Below, piece after piece: positions 10,565-21,531 of a DNA stretch of 64,000 bases. Below the pieces are notes generated by a model. It was not told where the DNA came from and searched no databases. It saw nothing but the letters and a program-made list of their open reading frames with translations. This DNA is from Cryptomeria japonica (lineage: Eukaryota; Streptophyta; Pinopsida; Cupressales; Cupressaceae). The stretch is taken from NCBI RefSeq assembly GCF_030272615.1, contig NC_081410.1:116819140-116883139 (forward strand), read 5' to 3'. The position numbers and the translations under genes were made by a program. Numbering within the stretch: position 1 is the first letter of the stretch; each line of letters begins with the position of its first letter.

Positions 10565-13500
10565 TGAAGTACATATCATGGAACATTTGAGGCCTTGAGT
10601 AGCCTGGCAAAAAATTTGTTATTAAAAGGTTTCTGGACTATCATAAAAACCTAGACTGTCTGATGTTACAAGAACTTAAATCTGTTGGGTTCTCCCTGGA
10701 CACTACTCTTTACTTCATTTGGAGAGATGCAATCACAATCTGCACCAACCACTTGAGAGGAAAGGGAGGTGTTGGTCTTCTGATTGCCCCTAAATGGTCA
10801 ATGTACCTCAAGGATAAAGGAACCTCCCCTTGTAATAGAGTGGCTTGGGTTACCCTAGATGTTAAAGGAACTTGCTTTGGCATATGCTCCATATATGCAT
10901 CTAATGATTACAAGGAAAGAATATCCCTCTGGAATTGGCTAACATCCCTCCCAAATATCCCCTGGGTCATTGCTGGAGACTTTAATATGACTAAATCCTA
11001 GGATGACAAGGCCGGGGGACTTCCGTTTGAATGGAAATCCTCAGAAAAACCTCACTGGGATAGGTGTAAACAACATCTACAATTGTTTGACCCCTTGGAA
11101 GGCACTAAACCTGATACACCCAACCTATGGCACACCTGGTGCAATTTTCAGCAAAACACTAATAGAATCTACTCCAGGCTAGATAGATTCTATGCTAATA
11201 AGGACTTCTTCTCCTTTTCCCCCAATCAATCTGGGAATGCGGTTGTAGTCTTACCAACTACCCTATCTGATCACTTCCCCATTCTAGCCATCATTAATAT
11301 CAGGAACGCCATCACCCCTAGCCACCCTCACTATAAGAAGTTTTTGCTTAACACCTCCTTGCTGAAAGATGAGGGAGTTCTTAATACCATCAAGATAGTT
11401 AGACTCTTCAATTTGCAACCCCATCTCCCCCATTCCCACACTCTCAGATGGCAGAGGAATATCTCCTCCTGGCAGAAACTTCTCCAAACCATTGGCCAAA
11501 AAAAATCCAAGGACTTTAGGTTCATAGAAAAAACCCTTACCCTTCGGCTTCACTCCCTGGAGCATGAAATCCAACTGCAACCCTCTTCTCCTACCTTGCC
11601 CGAACAAGTCTCCAAGGCTAGAAATATCCTCAGAAAACACCAGCAGGTTAAAATTAGAGGTGCCTTCATTAGAGCCCGTAACCACTGGCTCCAATTTGGT
11701 GATAAAGGCTCCAAAATATTCTTTAATCTCCTCAAGCAAAAATAGATCAGAGAAAGAATAGCTAGAATAATGGTAGATAATAAGGATCTCTTGGATCTCA
11801 ATGATATCAAGGAAGCCTTTGAAATATTTTACAAGAGTCTATTTACCTCATAGGATAATAAGGCCTCGGTAGATGCTCATGCAAGTGTAGGACCATTATT
11901 CCTAATAGAATCTCTGAGGACAAAGCTAGCCTCCTCAAAACTAAGCTAACCATGCAAGAAATTAAGGATGCCATTAAGGCTCTCAAGGATAAAAAGGCCC
12001 CAGGCCCTGATGGACTTCCTGCTGAATTCTACAAAACCAACATTGACTAGATCTCCAATGACCTCTATGACATCTACAATGAGGCCCTTGACACTGGCAC
12101 CTTGGGGGAATTCATAAACATGGGCATCATTAAGCTTATTCCAAAAGAGGGGGATAAAGCCCTCATTAAGAATTGGAGGCCAATCACCCTCCTCAACGTC
12201 TCCTACAAAATCTTTGCCAAAGCCTTAGCCTTTCGCCTTGAGAAGATCCTCCCCAAATTCATCTGCTCTACCCAAACAGGATTCATTAAAGGCAGATACA
12301 TCTTGGAGAATCTTGTAACGAGCTAGGAATCCATGGAATGGGCCAGAACCTGAAACCAAGACGCCGCCATGTTCCTTGTTGACTTTGAGAAAGCTTATGA
12401 CAGGGTGGAATGGGACTTCATCCTCATGATTCTCTCTGCCTTTGGCTTCCCTAGTGAGTTATGTGATTATGTTCGGATCCTCCTCAAGGACGCATCTGCC
12501 CTGGTTGAAGTCAATGGGATCCTCTCCCAGCCTATTCCTTTGTCTAGGTCAATTAGGCAGGGCTGCCCCCTTGCCCCTACTCTGTTTGTCATTGCATCAA
12601 ATGCCCTGTATTATCTCCTTAGAGATGACACCTTATCCCCCCGTGTTCATGGCATTACTTTGCCGGACGACTGTGATGTAATCAACATCCAATTTGCTGA
12701 TGACACCTCATTGTTCCTACAACTCTCAAGGCACAATATTGATTCCCTTAATCAAAAACTTGACTTCTTTGGTAGAGCTTCTAGAGCCCGAATGTCTAGC
12801 ACCAAATCCATTCTACTTGGGTGGAAAGACAAACCTTCGGACTGGCTTCACTAGTTTGGATATGCTTGGGGAGGACCAAATAAAGTAGTCTGTTACCTTG
12901 GTATCCCCTTTTCTATTTCTCCCTCTCTTAAAGACATGTGGGGTTGGGTCAAGGGGAATATAGACAATAAGCTCAACAAATGGGACAATAGGGTCCTCTC
13001 CCTTGCTGGCAGGATCCAAGTCTGCCAAAAAATCCTATCTTCCTACAACATCTACTACTCCTCAATGTGGATGTTCAGCAACTACCAAATCTTTGAAATC
13101 CAAAAAGCTATCAGACGATTCCTATGGTCTGATGGCAAGGGTAAAAGGAAAGCTCACGCGGTCAAATGGACCTAGTGCCACTTAGACAAAAAACTTGGTG
13201 GGTTGGGCCTCAAGGATCTTAGGATGCAAGGTATCTCCCTCGCAGCCAAATGGATTTTTCACTCACTGGAAGGTCAAGAACCTTGGAAAATCCTCATCAA
13301 AAACAACATACAAAATGGTATTCCCAAAACTGCCAAAACCTGGAAAGCCCTCCCGTTCAGTGATCTAATTGCAGGTGGTTTCCCTGTGTCTATCCAAGGC
13401 ACCTGGGTGTTTAAATCCATCTGGAAAGCCTCATAGCATGTGTGTGGTCTTATCAACAACTCGAGCTTCAACTGTGACAATACCCTCCATGGTGAAAGGT

Positions 13501-14582
13501 CAATATGGTGGAACCTTCTTCATAACTCCAAACCCCTGGCTTTGACCCAAGGTTGTTCTGCTAAGCACTGGAATAGTAAAGGAATCAAGTATATTATGGA
13601 CATTTTAGAACATGATGACCTTATAAGCTGGGAAACTCTTAGCACTAAATATGATCTCCCTGCTTCGTATAAGAAGACCTACAACATGATCAAAACTGCT
13701 TGCACTCCCCTTAATCTCCCTAAGAACACCCAAGTTGACGCCCATACGTACCTTACATTCCTTTGGAAAAATGGCTCTGCCCTCCCCAAGATCAAAGCCA
13801 AGTCTATCTATACCCTGCTCAATAGTGACACCTCAGTGATCGAGCATATCAATACTTTGTGGTATACTAACCACACCCCCCAAACTTGGTAGAAAACCTT
13901 TGAGAAGCTCTGGCGGTCCCCCATCCCCCCTAAGATCAAATGCTTCAGATGGCAGCTTATATTGGATAGACTACCTGTAAGGAATAAATCGGTTGCATAT
14001 GATCTTTGTTTTGTCTGCAAAAAGCCCGAGACCGCACGCCAAATTTTCTTTGATTGTCCGTTTGCTAGAGAAATTTGGTTGTTGTTTGGAATATCTATTA
14101 CAGGATATGTTTACACTCTTGATATAGTTACTAGTTTTATTCAAGGACTGAGAAAGGATACTAACCTTGTTTGGCAAATTCTATCTTCTTACATTCTCTA
14201 GTTTATTTGGAAACTTAGGAATGAGGAGAAGTTCCAAGGTATTAGAAGGGAACATACTGGGTTTTTTAAAAACCTCACACATTACAAAATTGTTGTGCAA
14301 GTCTATTTTCTGATGAGCATCAAGAGAAAAAAGCTCCTGCAATTCCTCAAAGATGGCAAAGCTACCATGTTTGTCTATGAGATGCAAGATGGGTATGAAT
14401 GGGCCAGGATTGCAGAGAATCAGACCTCCTTTGACAATGCAGTAAAAAAGCTGATAAAGGATCTCCAGGACAGCAGGCCCCATCCCTTCAACAGGATAGA
14501 GATGTTCTCCCAAATCCTAGCCAAAAAGAAGGTGGTTTGGATGGAAGAAGTTCAAGGCTGGACCACTTGGCTGGAGGACTAG
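10564..14582 (+). pseudogene. LINE ORF2: endonuclease-reverse transcriptase, with stops and one frameshift
   Basis: Would nick genomic DNA and copy the LINE RNA there. The ATG at 10564 shares one base with the upstream TAA (TAATG). Apurinic-type endonuclease motifs: SWNI, LQELK, GGVGLLI, AGDFNM (about 10972), SRLDRFYAN and SDHFPI (about 11266). Reverse transcriptase motifs: KAPGPDGLPAEFY, NWRPITLLNVSYKI, VDFEKAYDRVEWDF, RQGCPLAPTLF and FADD (about 12693). A zinc-binding tail domain has PPKIKCFRW...CFVCKKPETARQIFFDCPFA (about 13920-14080). One frameshift near 11885; about 13 in-frame stops, 11 of them TAG. The rest of the frame is well kept. Confidence 0.94.
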
Positions 14583-14770
14583 GATGAGTTTCTCTAGTAG
14601 TGCTCGACTCTGTTGCGTCCCTTTTTTTTTCATTTTGATATGATTAGCAGATAACTATATATAGCTCTCTTCCTGATTTACCAGTTTGGCGGTTGAGGCC
14701 CGACCCTCTGCCCTCTTATTTTTGTATAAACTCTTCGTCTCCTATTTGAACTCTCGATTTCTAATATAAA
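14583..14770 (+). other. LINE 3' untranslated region
   Basis: T-rich and GC-mixed sequence with no ORF. It ends CTAATATAAA just before the right target-site copy, so the A tail is very short. Confidence 0.75.
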
Positions 14771-14786
14771 AAAAGTTTAGCATACA
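14771..14786. repeat. right target-site duplication of the L1 LINE
   Basis: Exact copy of 8455-8470. Confidence 0.93.
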
Positions 14787-15300
14787 TTATATAGAAAAGG
14801 TGCACCATTTCCACTATCGAAAGAATTAATTGAAATTAGAGATTCTTTTCCAAAATTGTCTTCATGCAAAATTGATTGATAGGATAGTGGGGGTTACATA
14901 CATATTAAATTTGAATTTGAAATTCTTTCATGCAAGATTTATTCCTTACAACTTGTAATAGTGGCGGTTTCATTTGACCATGCATTTAAAATCTAAATTC
15001 AAAATTTGCTTCTAGAATCTTCTCATTTTCTCCTACGACACGTGCTTGATTAATATGTTTAATAAATAAATTTATGTCCTTATGAGTGAGTCACCACTTA
15101 TTAATTCTTGTTTTAAAATAATTCCACTCTTATTCAGTTTCCATCAAGAAATATAAATTTCCAAATAGATTTACGACTTCAAGAGTGTGTCACCACTATT
15201 TAATTATTATTTTTATTTAAAATAGCTTCACCCCCATTCTATTCATCATTTACTAACATTAATCATGAAATTCAAAACAATAATAATAAGCAGTAGTGAT

Positions 15301-15335
15301 AACAATAATAATAAATAATAATAATAATAATAACA
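15301..15335. repeat. (TAA)n microsatellite
   Basis: Interrupted run of AATAATAAT units. The flanking 14787-15300 and 15336-15408 are AT-rich with no gene seen. Confidence 0.85.
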
Positions 15336-15408
15336 AGTCATATCAAGGTCCAAAAAGAGGGTTATGACATCGATGAGTCTAAGTCTTTGGCCAGAGAACC
15401 TCCTATCC

Positions 15409-15560
15409 CAAGTTGGATAGATGCCTACCCCGTTTGGGTAGATGCCTATCTCGTATTGGATAGATGAAACCTCATGTCTCGTATGGATAGATGCCTAACC
15501 CGTATGGTTAGATTCGCATCCCAGATGGATGAATGCCTAATCCAATTGGATAGATGCCTA
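15409..15560. repeat. minisatellite, ~24-bp unit
   Basis: About six imperfect copies of a unit resembling GATGCCTAxCCCGTATGGATA, including TTGGATAGATGCCTA, GGGTAGATGCCTA and ATGGATAGATGCCTA. The short ORF at 15474-15659 is read through this repeat. Confidence 0.82.
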
Positions 15561-15643
15561 GAATATGCAAATGAATCAAACTCAATTTTGAATAAGTGGG
15601 AAAAAAAAAAAGTTAGTCAAAAATTTTGGGTTAACCAAAGTTT

Positions 15644-15655
15644 GGGGTTATTACA
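15644..15655 (-). other. possible LTR terminus (TGTAATAACCCC on minus strand)
   Basis: The minus strand reads TGTAATAACCCC, and a similar TGTAATACCCC starts at 18325. Many plant Ty3/gypsy LTRs begin this way. No matching 3' end, primer site or pol was found nearby, so this may be a degraded LTR fragment. Confidence 0.3.
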
Positions 15656-16105
15656 CTAAACATAAATCCATTTTAAGGAATGATAAAGACCATTCAAAAA
15701 TATAATTAAAATCTATTGTTATCTAATTGTAGCTCTTTCAATTAATTGATTCCTCCATGATAAGAAAGTCTACAACAAGGAAACGCATTAAAAGGTCTAA
15801 GTCTACATACACCCAAATGACTTGCACAATAACTTGATTTGAAAGTCCACATCCACACACACATGAAAATATTCCCTTTACATAAAATTAAACCGTTAAG
15901 TTTCCAATCCAATAATTGGCTAAATACAGGTTTCACTTGCAATAAAAATGTCAAGCAATATTTTATGGAGTAAAAGAAAATCACCGTCTAAAGAGGCCAT
16001 TATTTAATCCAAATATAGATCTATCCAACTAAAGCCATATTGACTAATTTAATACATGATTACCAATTAATTTAACATTTAATTGATACTTTCTAAATTC
16101 CAAAC

Positions 16106-16118
16106 TTCACACACACAC

Positions 16119-16158
<40 letters not shown>
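16106..16158. repeat. (CA)n-(TA)n compound microsatellite
   Basis: About 13 bp of CA followed by about 35 bp of AT. A further (CA)8 lies at 16242-16257. Confidence 0.9.
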
Positions 16159-16362
16159 CAATACAATTATATTTATTTTTTGTTAATCATTTTAAAAATC
16201 AAAATCTCACTAATCCTCATATTCAGTTAAAAAAATACAAATACACACACACACACAATGAAATTAGCAAATACCAAATTAAATTGGTTGCCTGAGAAAA
16301 TAATCTGAACCGCATATTTTTAAGAGTCTGCAACATTTTTTTTTTTGGGTGGCTATGTTTTC

Positions 16363-16494
16363 CCCATGCTAGGGGGGTTTAACTCCCCGGCCACAACGTA
16401 GGGTGAGAAACGCCCATGACATGGGTTGCCTCCCCCACAGCTGTGGGAAGAGGGGCCCCCACAACTGTGGGAAGCTCCTGCCCACAACGTGGGG
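16363..16494. repeat. run of GC-rich palindromes at ~23-bp spacing
   Basis: Short inverted repeats follow each other: CCCATGACATGGG (16413-16425), CCCACAGCTGTGGG (16434-16447, perfect palindrome), CCCACAACTGTGGG (16458-16471) and CCCACAACGTGGG (16481-16493). Weaker ones are centred near 16370 and 16397. The tract is strongly GC-rich against AT-rich surroundings. Confidence 0.8.
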
Positions 16495-17899
16495 TTGGCT
16501 TCCACATGCCTCCCTCCCAACTCAAAATGTAAACCTTTATTTTTATTTATTTATTTTTAAATTCTTTCCTTTGTAAATTCAAAACAGAAAATACAAATAG
16601 AACCAAACAAACAGAGCTATATAAGAACAAAACCAACAAATTTGTTCTAATAATTATATAATGAAATCTAAACATCAACTAAAATCCTATGTCCAGATAA
16701 CAAAATAAAATAACAAGATAAAATCATTGCCCAGGGTAAATAATGAAAGAATCTAATAAATAAATTGAATGTTTAAGTATTCAATACTATGCATCCCACA
16801 ATCTGAAAACTATGATTCAAATAACAAATTTAAAGAGAGATTCTCAATTCATCCATGTTCCACAGGCCATTCTCTTGCTTCCAAAATTTGGGAATTTTTT
16901 TTGGAACAACCCCCATAACCCAATTTCTCAAACAAAGAATTCTTTCAACGAGAAAGGGAAAGAAAGAGAACAATTTCAGTCACACATTCTCAGATATGTA
17001 AACAAAATGGACAAAACAAAAGTTTAATAATCGAACCTTCCATTGCTTCCCTGGAAGTAAAAATTGGAGGAGAGCACCCAATCCTGCCAAATGCAAGAAC
17101 TCCTCCACAACAGAAAACCAATCTTCCCAAAATACCAAAACTTCCAACAAAACTCTCATTCCACCACAGAGAGGAAAAAATTTCCAGAATGAAAGGAACC
17201 CCCAATTTTGAAAAAAATCTCCAAATATAAAAGAATTTTTACCCCAAAAAATCTTTTAGGGCACAATACTTTATTTATGAAAATTCTACTTTTCATAAAA
17301 TTCAAATTGACTTTCTTTCTCAAATTAAAACATTCAAATTTTTAATATAAAAATTAATTCCCTCACACAAAAAGCCATCAAGATATTTATTCTTTTAATA
17401 GTCTTAATAACTTTTTACAAAAACATATAACACAATACAACATCCACTATATGATATAAATATATTAATTCAACTAAACAACCTAGAAAGATTGATTTAT
17501 TTATTTTTATAATATAAGGGTCCTATAAAATTTATCCCTTATTTAATTAATGCATGACGATATATATTAATTATTGATAACACTATGGTATTAATAATTA
17601 ATCTCACATAAAGCAACACTTAGGAGAATTCAACCAAGTCACAAAATGCATAACACACAAAACTCAACTAAACAAAATAAAGACATGATCTGCATACCAA
17701 CGTCAGAAGTGTGGCCTATTTGGCGATCCGATAGGATTGACAAATGACTGACAATGCTCACAATCGAGCAAGGCTAGGGATGATATTTAGGGCCTTAAAA
17801 CCATCTCATCTACTTCCATATTGGGTTAATTAGGTACGCTTAGACCTGTGGAGCCAGGGGGAATCGGTACCTTGTACCTGCAATTCTTACATCACCAAA

Positions 17900-17928
17900 C
17901 CACACACACACACACACACACACACACA
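17900..17928. repeat. (CA)n microsatellite
   Basis: About 14 uninterrupted CA units. Confidence 0.92.
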
Positions 17929-18325
17929 AGCACGATAACCACACCAATGAAGGAGAATTGTGACTTTTTGTGTCTCGCCGAAGTGAGTGATGAAAAATCA
18001 TCTCCTCGCACCCCATACAAACTCCACACAAGCATGAAGACGGATAAATAATGCAACTCATACATAAGGTAAATGTGTTAGTCCATGGTCAATAACACAA
18101 ATAAAATTAACATTTCATCGTCTATAAAATACAATGCATAAGCAGAATTAACATCTACTCATTCAAAGAAATAATGCATAATCACATTCACCAAATCACA
18201 CTCCAAAGCATAATACCTAGATAAAACATCACAATCATAATGTATCAACCATCCATGTAAGCCACTGAAAAGTCAACCATGGTCAACTAGGTCAAAAAGA
18301 GTCTGATTAGGGAAGGGGTATTACA

Positions 18326-19039
18326 ATATGTCAGTAATGGAAAAGTAAGATTTGTTTTTATATTTGAAAAAACAGGGTTTTTCATTTATTGTATTAGTAT
18401 TTAAAATTTATATTTAATTTAATTTATTTTAATTTTTAAATTAAATTTAATCTTTAAATATATTTTGATTAATTATTTATTTTAATTTTTATTAATATTT
18501 AGTTTTTCTATTTGAATTTTAAATTTAGATTTAAGTTTAAAATATATTTTAATTAATTATAATTTTATGTGAATTTTGTTTGTAAATGTTATAGACAGAT
18601 TAACAAGATAATGATTTTGTACTTTCTAATGTGATCAACTGTTTAGAATCATTCTTAAATAGCTAGAGTGTAATCCTTTAATAAAATGTTTTAGTTAATA
18701 ATTATAAAACTATTTTCAAGTATTTATAAACTAGCATTTGTATATACATGGATATTTTTTTCTTTATCCATCCTTTCACATTGTTCCTTCGTTGTCCAAT
18801 TCACTCTCCACTAGCGACACTTTTTAATATTTTATTTTTAACCTTTTTTGTATTCTTCTTCCTCTCGATGGATTGCTTGATGCAATAGGAAACATTGATA
18901 CAAAAAAAATCTAACATAGTTTGTCCCAAAGCATTCTTGCAAATACAACATGGACTAAGGAAAATTGAAAATTAAATTTCAAGTCAAATTATAAGGCATC
19001 ATACATACATAACTATTCATGATATAATTAGGTAATTGG
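18326..19039. other. AT-rich spacer, no gene seen
   Basis: Long stretches built from TTTAATTTT and AAATTTAAAT words; no ORF of interest. Confidence 0.6.
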
Positions 19040-19151
19040 AAAAAAAAGTGACATCTTTATTTCTCCCTCTAACTTTCTCTATCTCTCTATTTATTTTTCT
19101 CTCTCTTCGTCTCTACCTCCATCTTCCTCTCTCCCCCTCTATCTCTAGACA

Positions 19152-19231
<80 letters not shown>

Positions 19232-19430
19232 CTTCTTCCTAGACCTCTATATCTATATCTCTTCGCCCCTCTATCTCCATGCCTTCATATTTCTTCTTTA
19301 ATCTCTTCCCCTATCTTTATCTCATTATCTATGCACTCTCTCTACCCTTATATATCTCTCTTTACCTATTTCCATATATCAATTCCCATTTCTATCTACT
19401 CTAAACTAACTACATTATTGGCAGGAACTT
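19040..19430. repeat. polypyrimidine tract with (CT)n microsatellite
   Basis: About 390 bp of nearly pure pyrimidine on the plus strand, with an uninterrupted (CT)n of about 73 bp at 19155-19227. The Ser/Leu-rich ORFs across it are artefacts of the repeat. Confidence 0.92.
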
Positions 19431-19436
19431 GACACA

Positions 19437-20350
19437 TTGCGTCTCTTGTTAAATGAACATGTTATTTTATAAATGACACACTTATAGTGGATAGCTATGA
19501 TATTTTATTTGAAACAAAAAATTATTTATTTCATTTGTGAATAAATGCATTTATTTTATTTTTTATATAACACTTATAGGTTCTTTTGTGTTCACGTAGT
19601 GGTCCATTTTGATTAATATTTGGTAAAAAAAAAAAATTACATGTAGATTATTTATTTCATATATAGTATAAATATGTGGCAAGATGAGATATTATAAGCA
19701 CAAGTGGGTGTACAAGGCCCCTATCCCCTAGAACAAATATCATATTCTTATTTAAAATATAACTTATATGCAATGTAAATGATATCAATACTTTTTGATA
19801 ACCATAAATCTTGGTATCTCTATTCTTTATATCTAACACAATTGGATCAATAGTTGAACACAAAAAAACTATTTGTTGTTATCAAAACAACACATTATTA
19901 TTTAAAATACAATTTATATTCAACTTTAAATGGTCGTCTTTTATAGTTGTAATAGGACAAACTATTAATATGAAGTACTCCAATGCATATGCATTGTTAC
20001 ACCACTAGGTATAACATAGGAATAATACTTTTTCATTATGTCAATAATACATGTTTAAATGAGCACCTTATTTTATAAATGACACACTTATAGTGAATGG
20101 TGAATGGTTATGATATTCAAATAAAAAGGCTTTTAGTTCACTTGTTAACGAATGCATTTATGATTTTAAAATTTTGTATATAACAATCAGAGATTCTCAT
20201 GTGCTCAAATATGGGTCGATCTTGACCAACATTTGATTAATTTTTATTTACATATGGACTAATTATTGATAATATATAGTATTAATATTAAACAAGACTA
20301 AATCTTATAACCTCAAGTACTATACCAACAATTAAACCCTAAACCCTACC
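19437..20350 (+). repeat. dispersed repeat family R, two related copies
   Basis: The 19437-19735 part and the 20040-20350 part resemble each other: TTATTTTATAAATGACACACTTATAGTG, split by the intervening bases, then CTTGT(T)AA-GAATGCATTTAT. Between them lies ACTCCAATGCATATGCATTG. The same order of blocks recurs at 58590-59280. The second copy ends in two AAACCCTA units (20333-20348). No ORF; a non-coding mobile or LTR-derived repeat is likely, its class unknown. Confidence 0.75.
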
Positions 20351-20379
20351 CAACTATCGGCCCCTCCTAATTTATATCT

Positions 20380-20577
20380 AGAAGCTTTTAGTTCAGTGAA
20401 AGGTTTATACAAACTAACCTAAAAGCTTTTAGTTCAGTGAAAGGTTTATACAAACTAATCTAAAAGCTTTTAATTCAGTGAAAGGTTTATACAAACTAAT
20501 CTAAAAGCTTTTAGTTCAGTGAAAGAAAGAACCTAAAAGCTTTTAGTTCAGTGAAAGGTCTATACAAACTAATTTAT
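20380..20577. repeat. minisatellite, 41-bp unit, five copies
   Basis: Each unit starts AAAAGCTTTTAGTTCAGTG and continues AAAGGTTTATACAAACTAAT. Copies start at 20380, 20421, 20462, 20503 (shortened) and 20535. The units are nearly identical, so the array is recent. Confidence 0.93.
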
Positions 20578-20832
20578 CTCTGAGGTTAGATGAGATTGAT
20601 AGTGTGGTAAATGAAAATAGATTCCAATCTGAAAGTTTCTTCATTTCAACAGCTGCAAATTTATGCTGAAGAGATGCTTGCTATCATTGACAGTAAGTTG
20701 GATCCACAAATTAGGTTTCTCTTTACAGCTTGCATTCATTTAAGCTACAACTTTCAAATTGATTCAAACTTCTCTTGTTCAAAGGATGGAGGTTTCCTCT
20801 TTCATTCTTTAATGAGAACAGAATCTTAGGGA
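20578..20832 (+). other. unassigned stretch with an exon-like ORF
   Basis: 20611-20691 reads MKIDSNLKVSSFQQLQIYAE and on to ...EMLAIID, followed by a donor-like GTAAGT at about 20692. A T-rich run ending in GCAG lies near 21024. This could be a fragment of a host exon. The frame is short and I recognise no family. Confidence 0.2.
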
Positions 20833-20967
20833 AATGACTATTCAGTTTCTAGAATTCGTCAAATATCTATTAAAATATATTTATAATGTATTCGGCTCAT
20901 TGATATTCGACCTATTGATATTCGATCCATTGATATCTTGGTGCATTCTAGAAACTGAATAGTCATT
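20833..20967. repeat. inverted repeat, perfect 23-bp arms
   Basis: The left arm 20833-20855 (AATGACTATTCAGTTTCTAG plus AAT) is the exact complement of 20945-20967. The loop of about 89 bp repeats ATTGATATTCGA-like words three times. The similarity extends imperfectly outward. It may be a small foldback element or a hairpin RNA source. Confidence 0.85.
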
Positions 20968-21531
20968 CCCAAATCCTACCTGTGTAACAACCATAGTAAA
21001 ATCTAAGAAAGCTTTTTTTTGCAGAGAGATAGATTTGAGTGATGATAATGATGTTTTTCTTCTTTTTCTTTTTAAGAACAGACGGTGATTTTTTTATATT
21101 CTAAATCCACTGTATTAGAGTCTTTGTAGGAGAGTTGCTACCTGGGATGTTACAGAAGGACCCACAGCAGCATGCTAGAAAGAAAAAGCAATGGGGACAA
21201 TGAAGTCATTATGTAGACAGAAATAAAAGGAGGAGAATTAAAGTGTTTGGTGCAGCAGAAAAATATAAAGCTGAAATCCAACCACTTCTGTTATTTTCAT
21301 ATGGGTAGGTTGGGATTGAGATTTGTCTTCTTTTCACAGTTGGAGAATCGCCTTCAACAAGAGTGATTTAGGTTCAAAGAAAGATGTCTGCCTGCTAGAG
21401 CACGCTTAGGAGAATTTCATTTTCATTCATTTTGGGAGTTAGTTAAGCAGACAAAACATAATTTTTAGGGAGTTAAGCAGACAAAACATAAGTTTTAGGG
21501 CACCCATTTAAGCCTCTGCCTGAAAGAGGTT

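Larger units (their letters stand above)
8471..14770 (+). mobile_element. full-length L1-type LINE retrotransposon
   Basis: A 6.3-kb non-LTR element with 5' leader, ORF1 (gag-like), ORF2 (endonuclease, reverse transcriptase, zinc-binding tail), short 3' region and a small A-rich end. Perfect 16-bp direct repeats flank it (8455-8470 and 14771-14786), the expected mark of target-primed reverse transcription, so both ends are fixed. Despite the perfect flanks the ORFs carry three apparent frameshifts and about 13 in-frame stops. The element is therefore complete in length but dead. Confidence 0.95.
15656..18325. other. non-genic AT-rich stretch with microsatellites; possible LTR relic
   Basis: No coding sequence recognised. 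It contains the microsatellites and hairpin run listed separately, and ends with a TGTAATACCCC-like motif on the minus strand (18315-18325). Confidence 0.45.

Noticed and set aside
11284-11810. Minus-strand ORFs of 151 and 86 codons
   Set aside because: They are antisense shadows of LINE ORF2, whose sense frame has clear endonuclease and polymerase motifs.
19036-19432. Ser/Leu-rich ORFs of 68 and 93 codons
   Set aside because: They read through the (CT)n tract and exist only because of the repeat.
20380-20577. CRISPR array
   Set aside because: The units are tandem without unique spacers, and the window is plant nuclear DNA.
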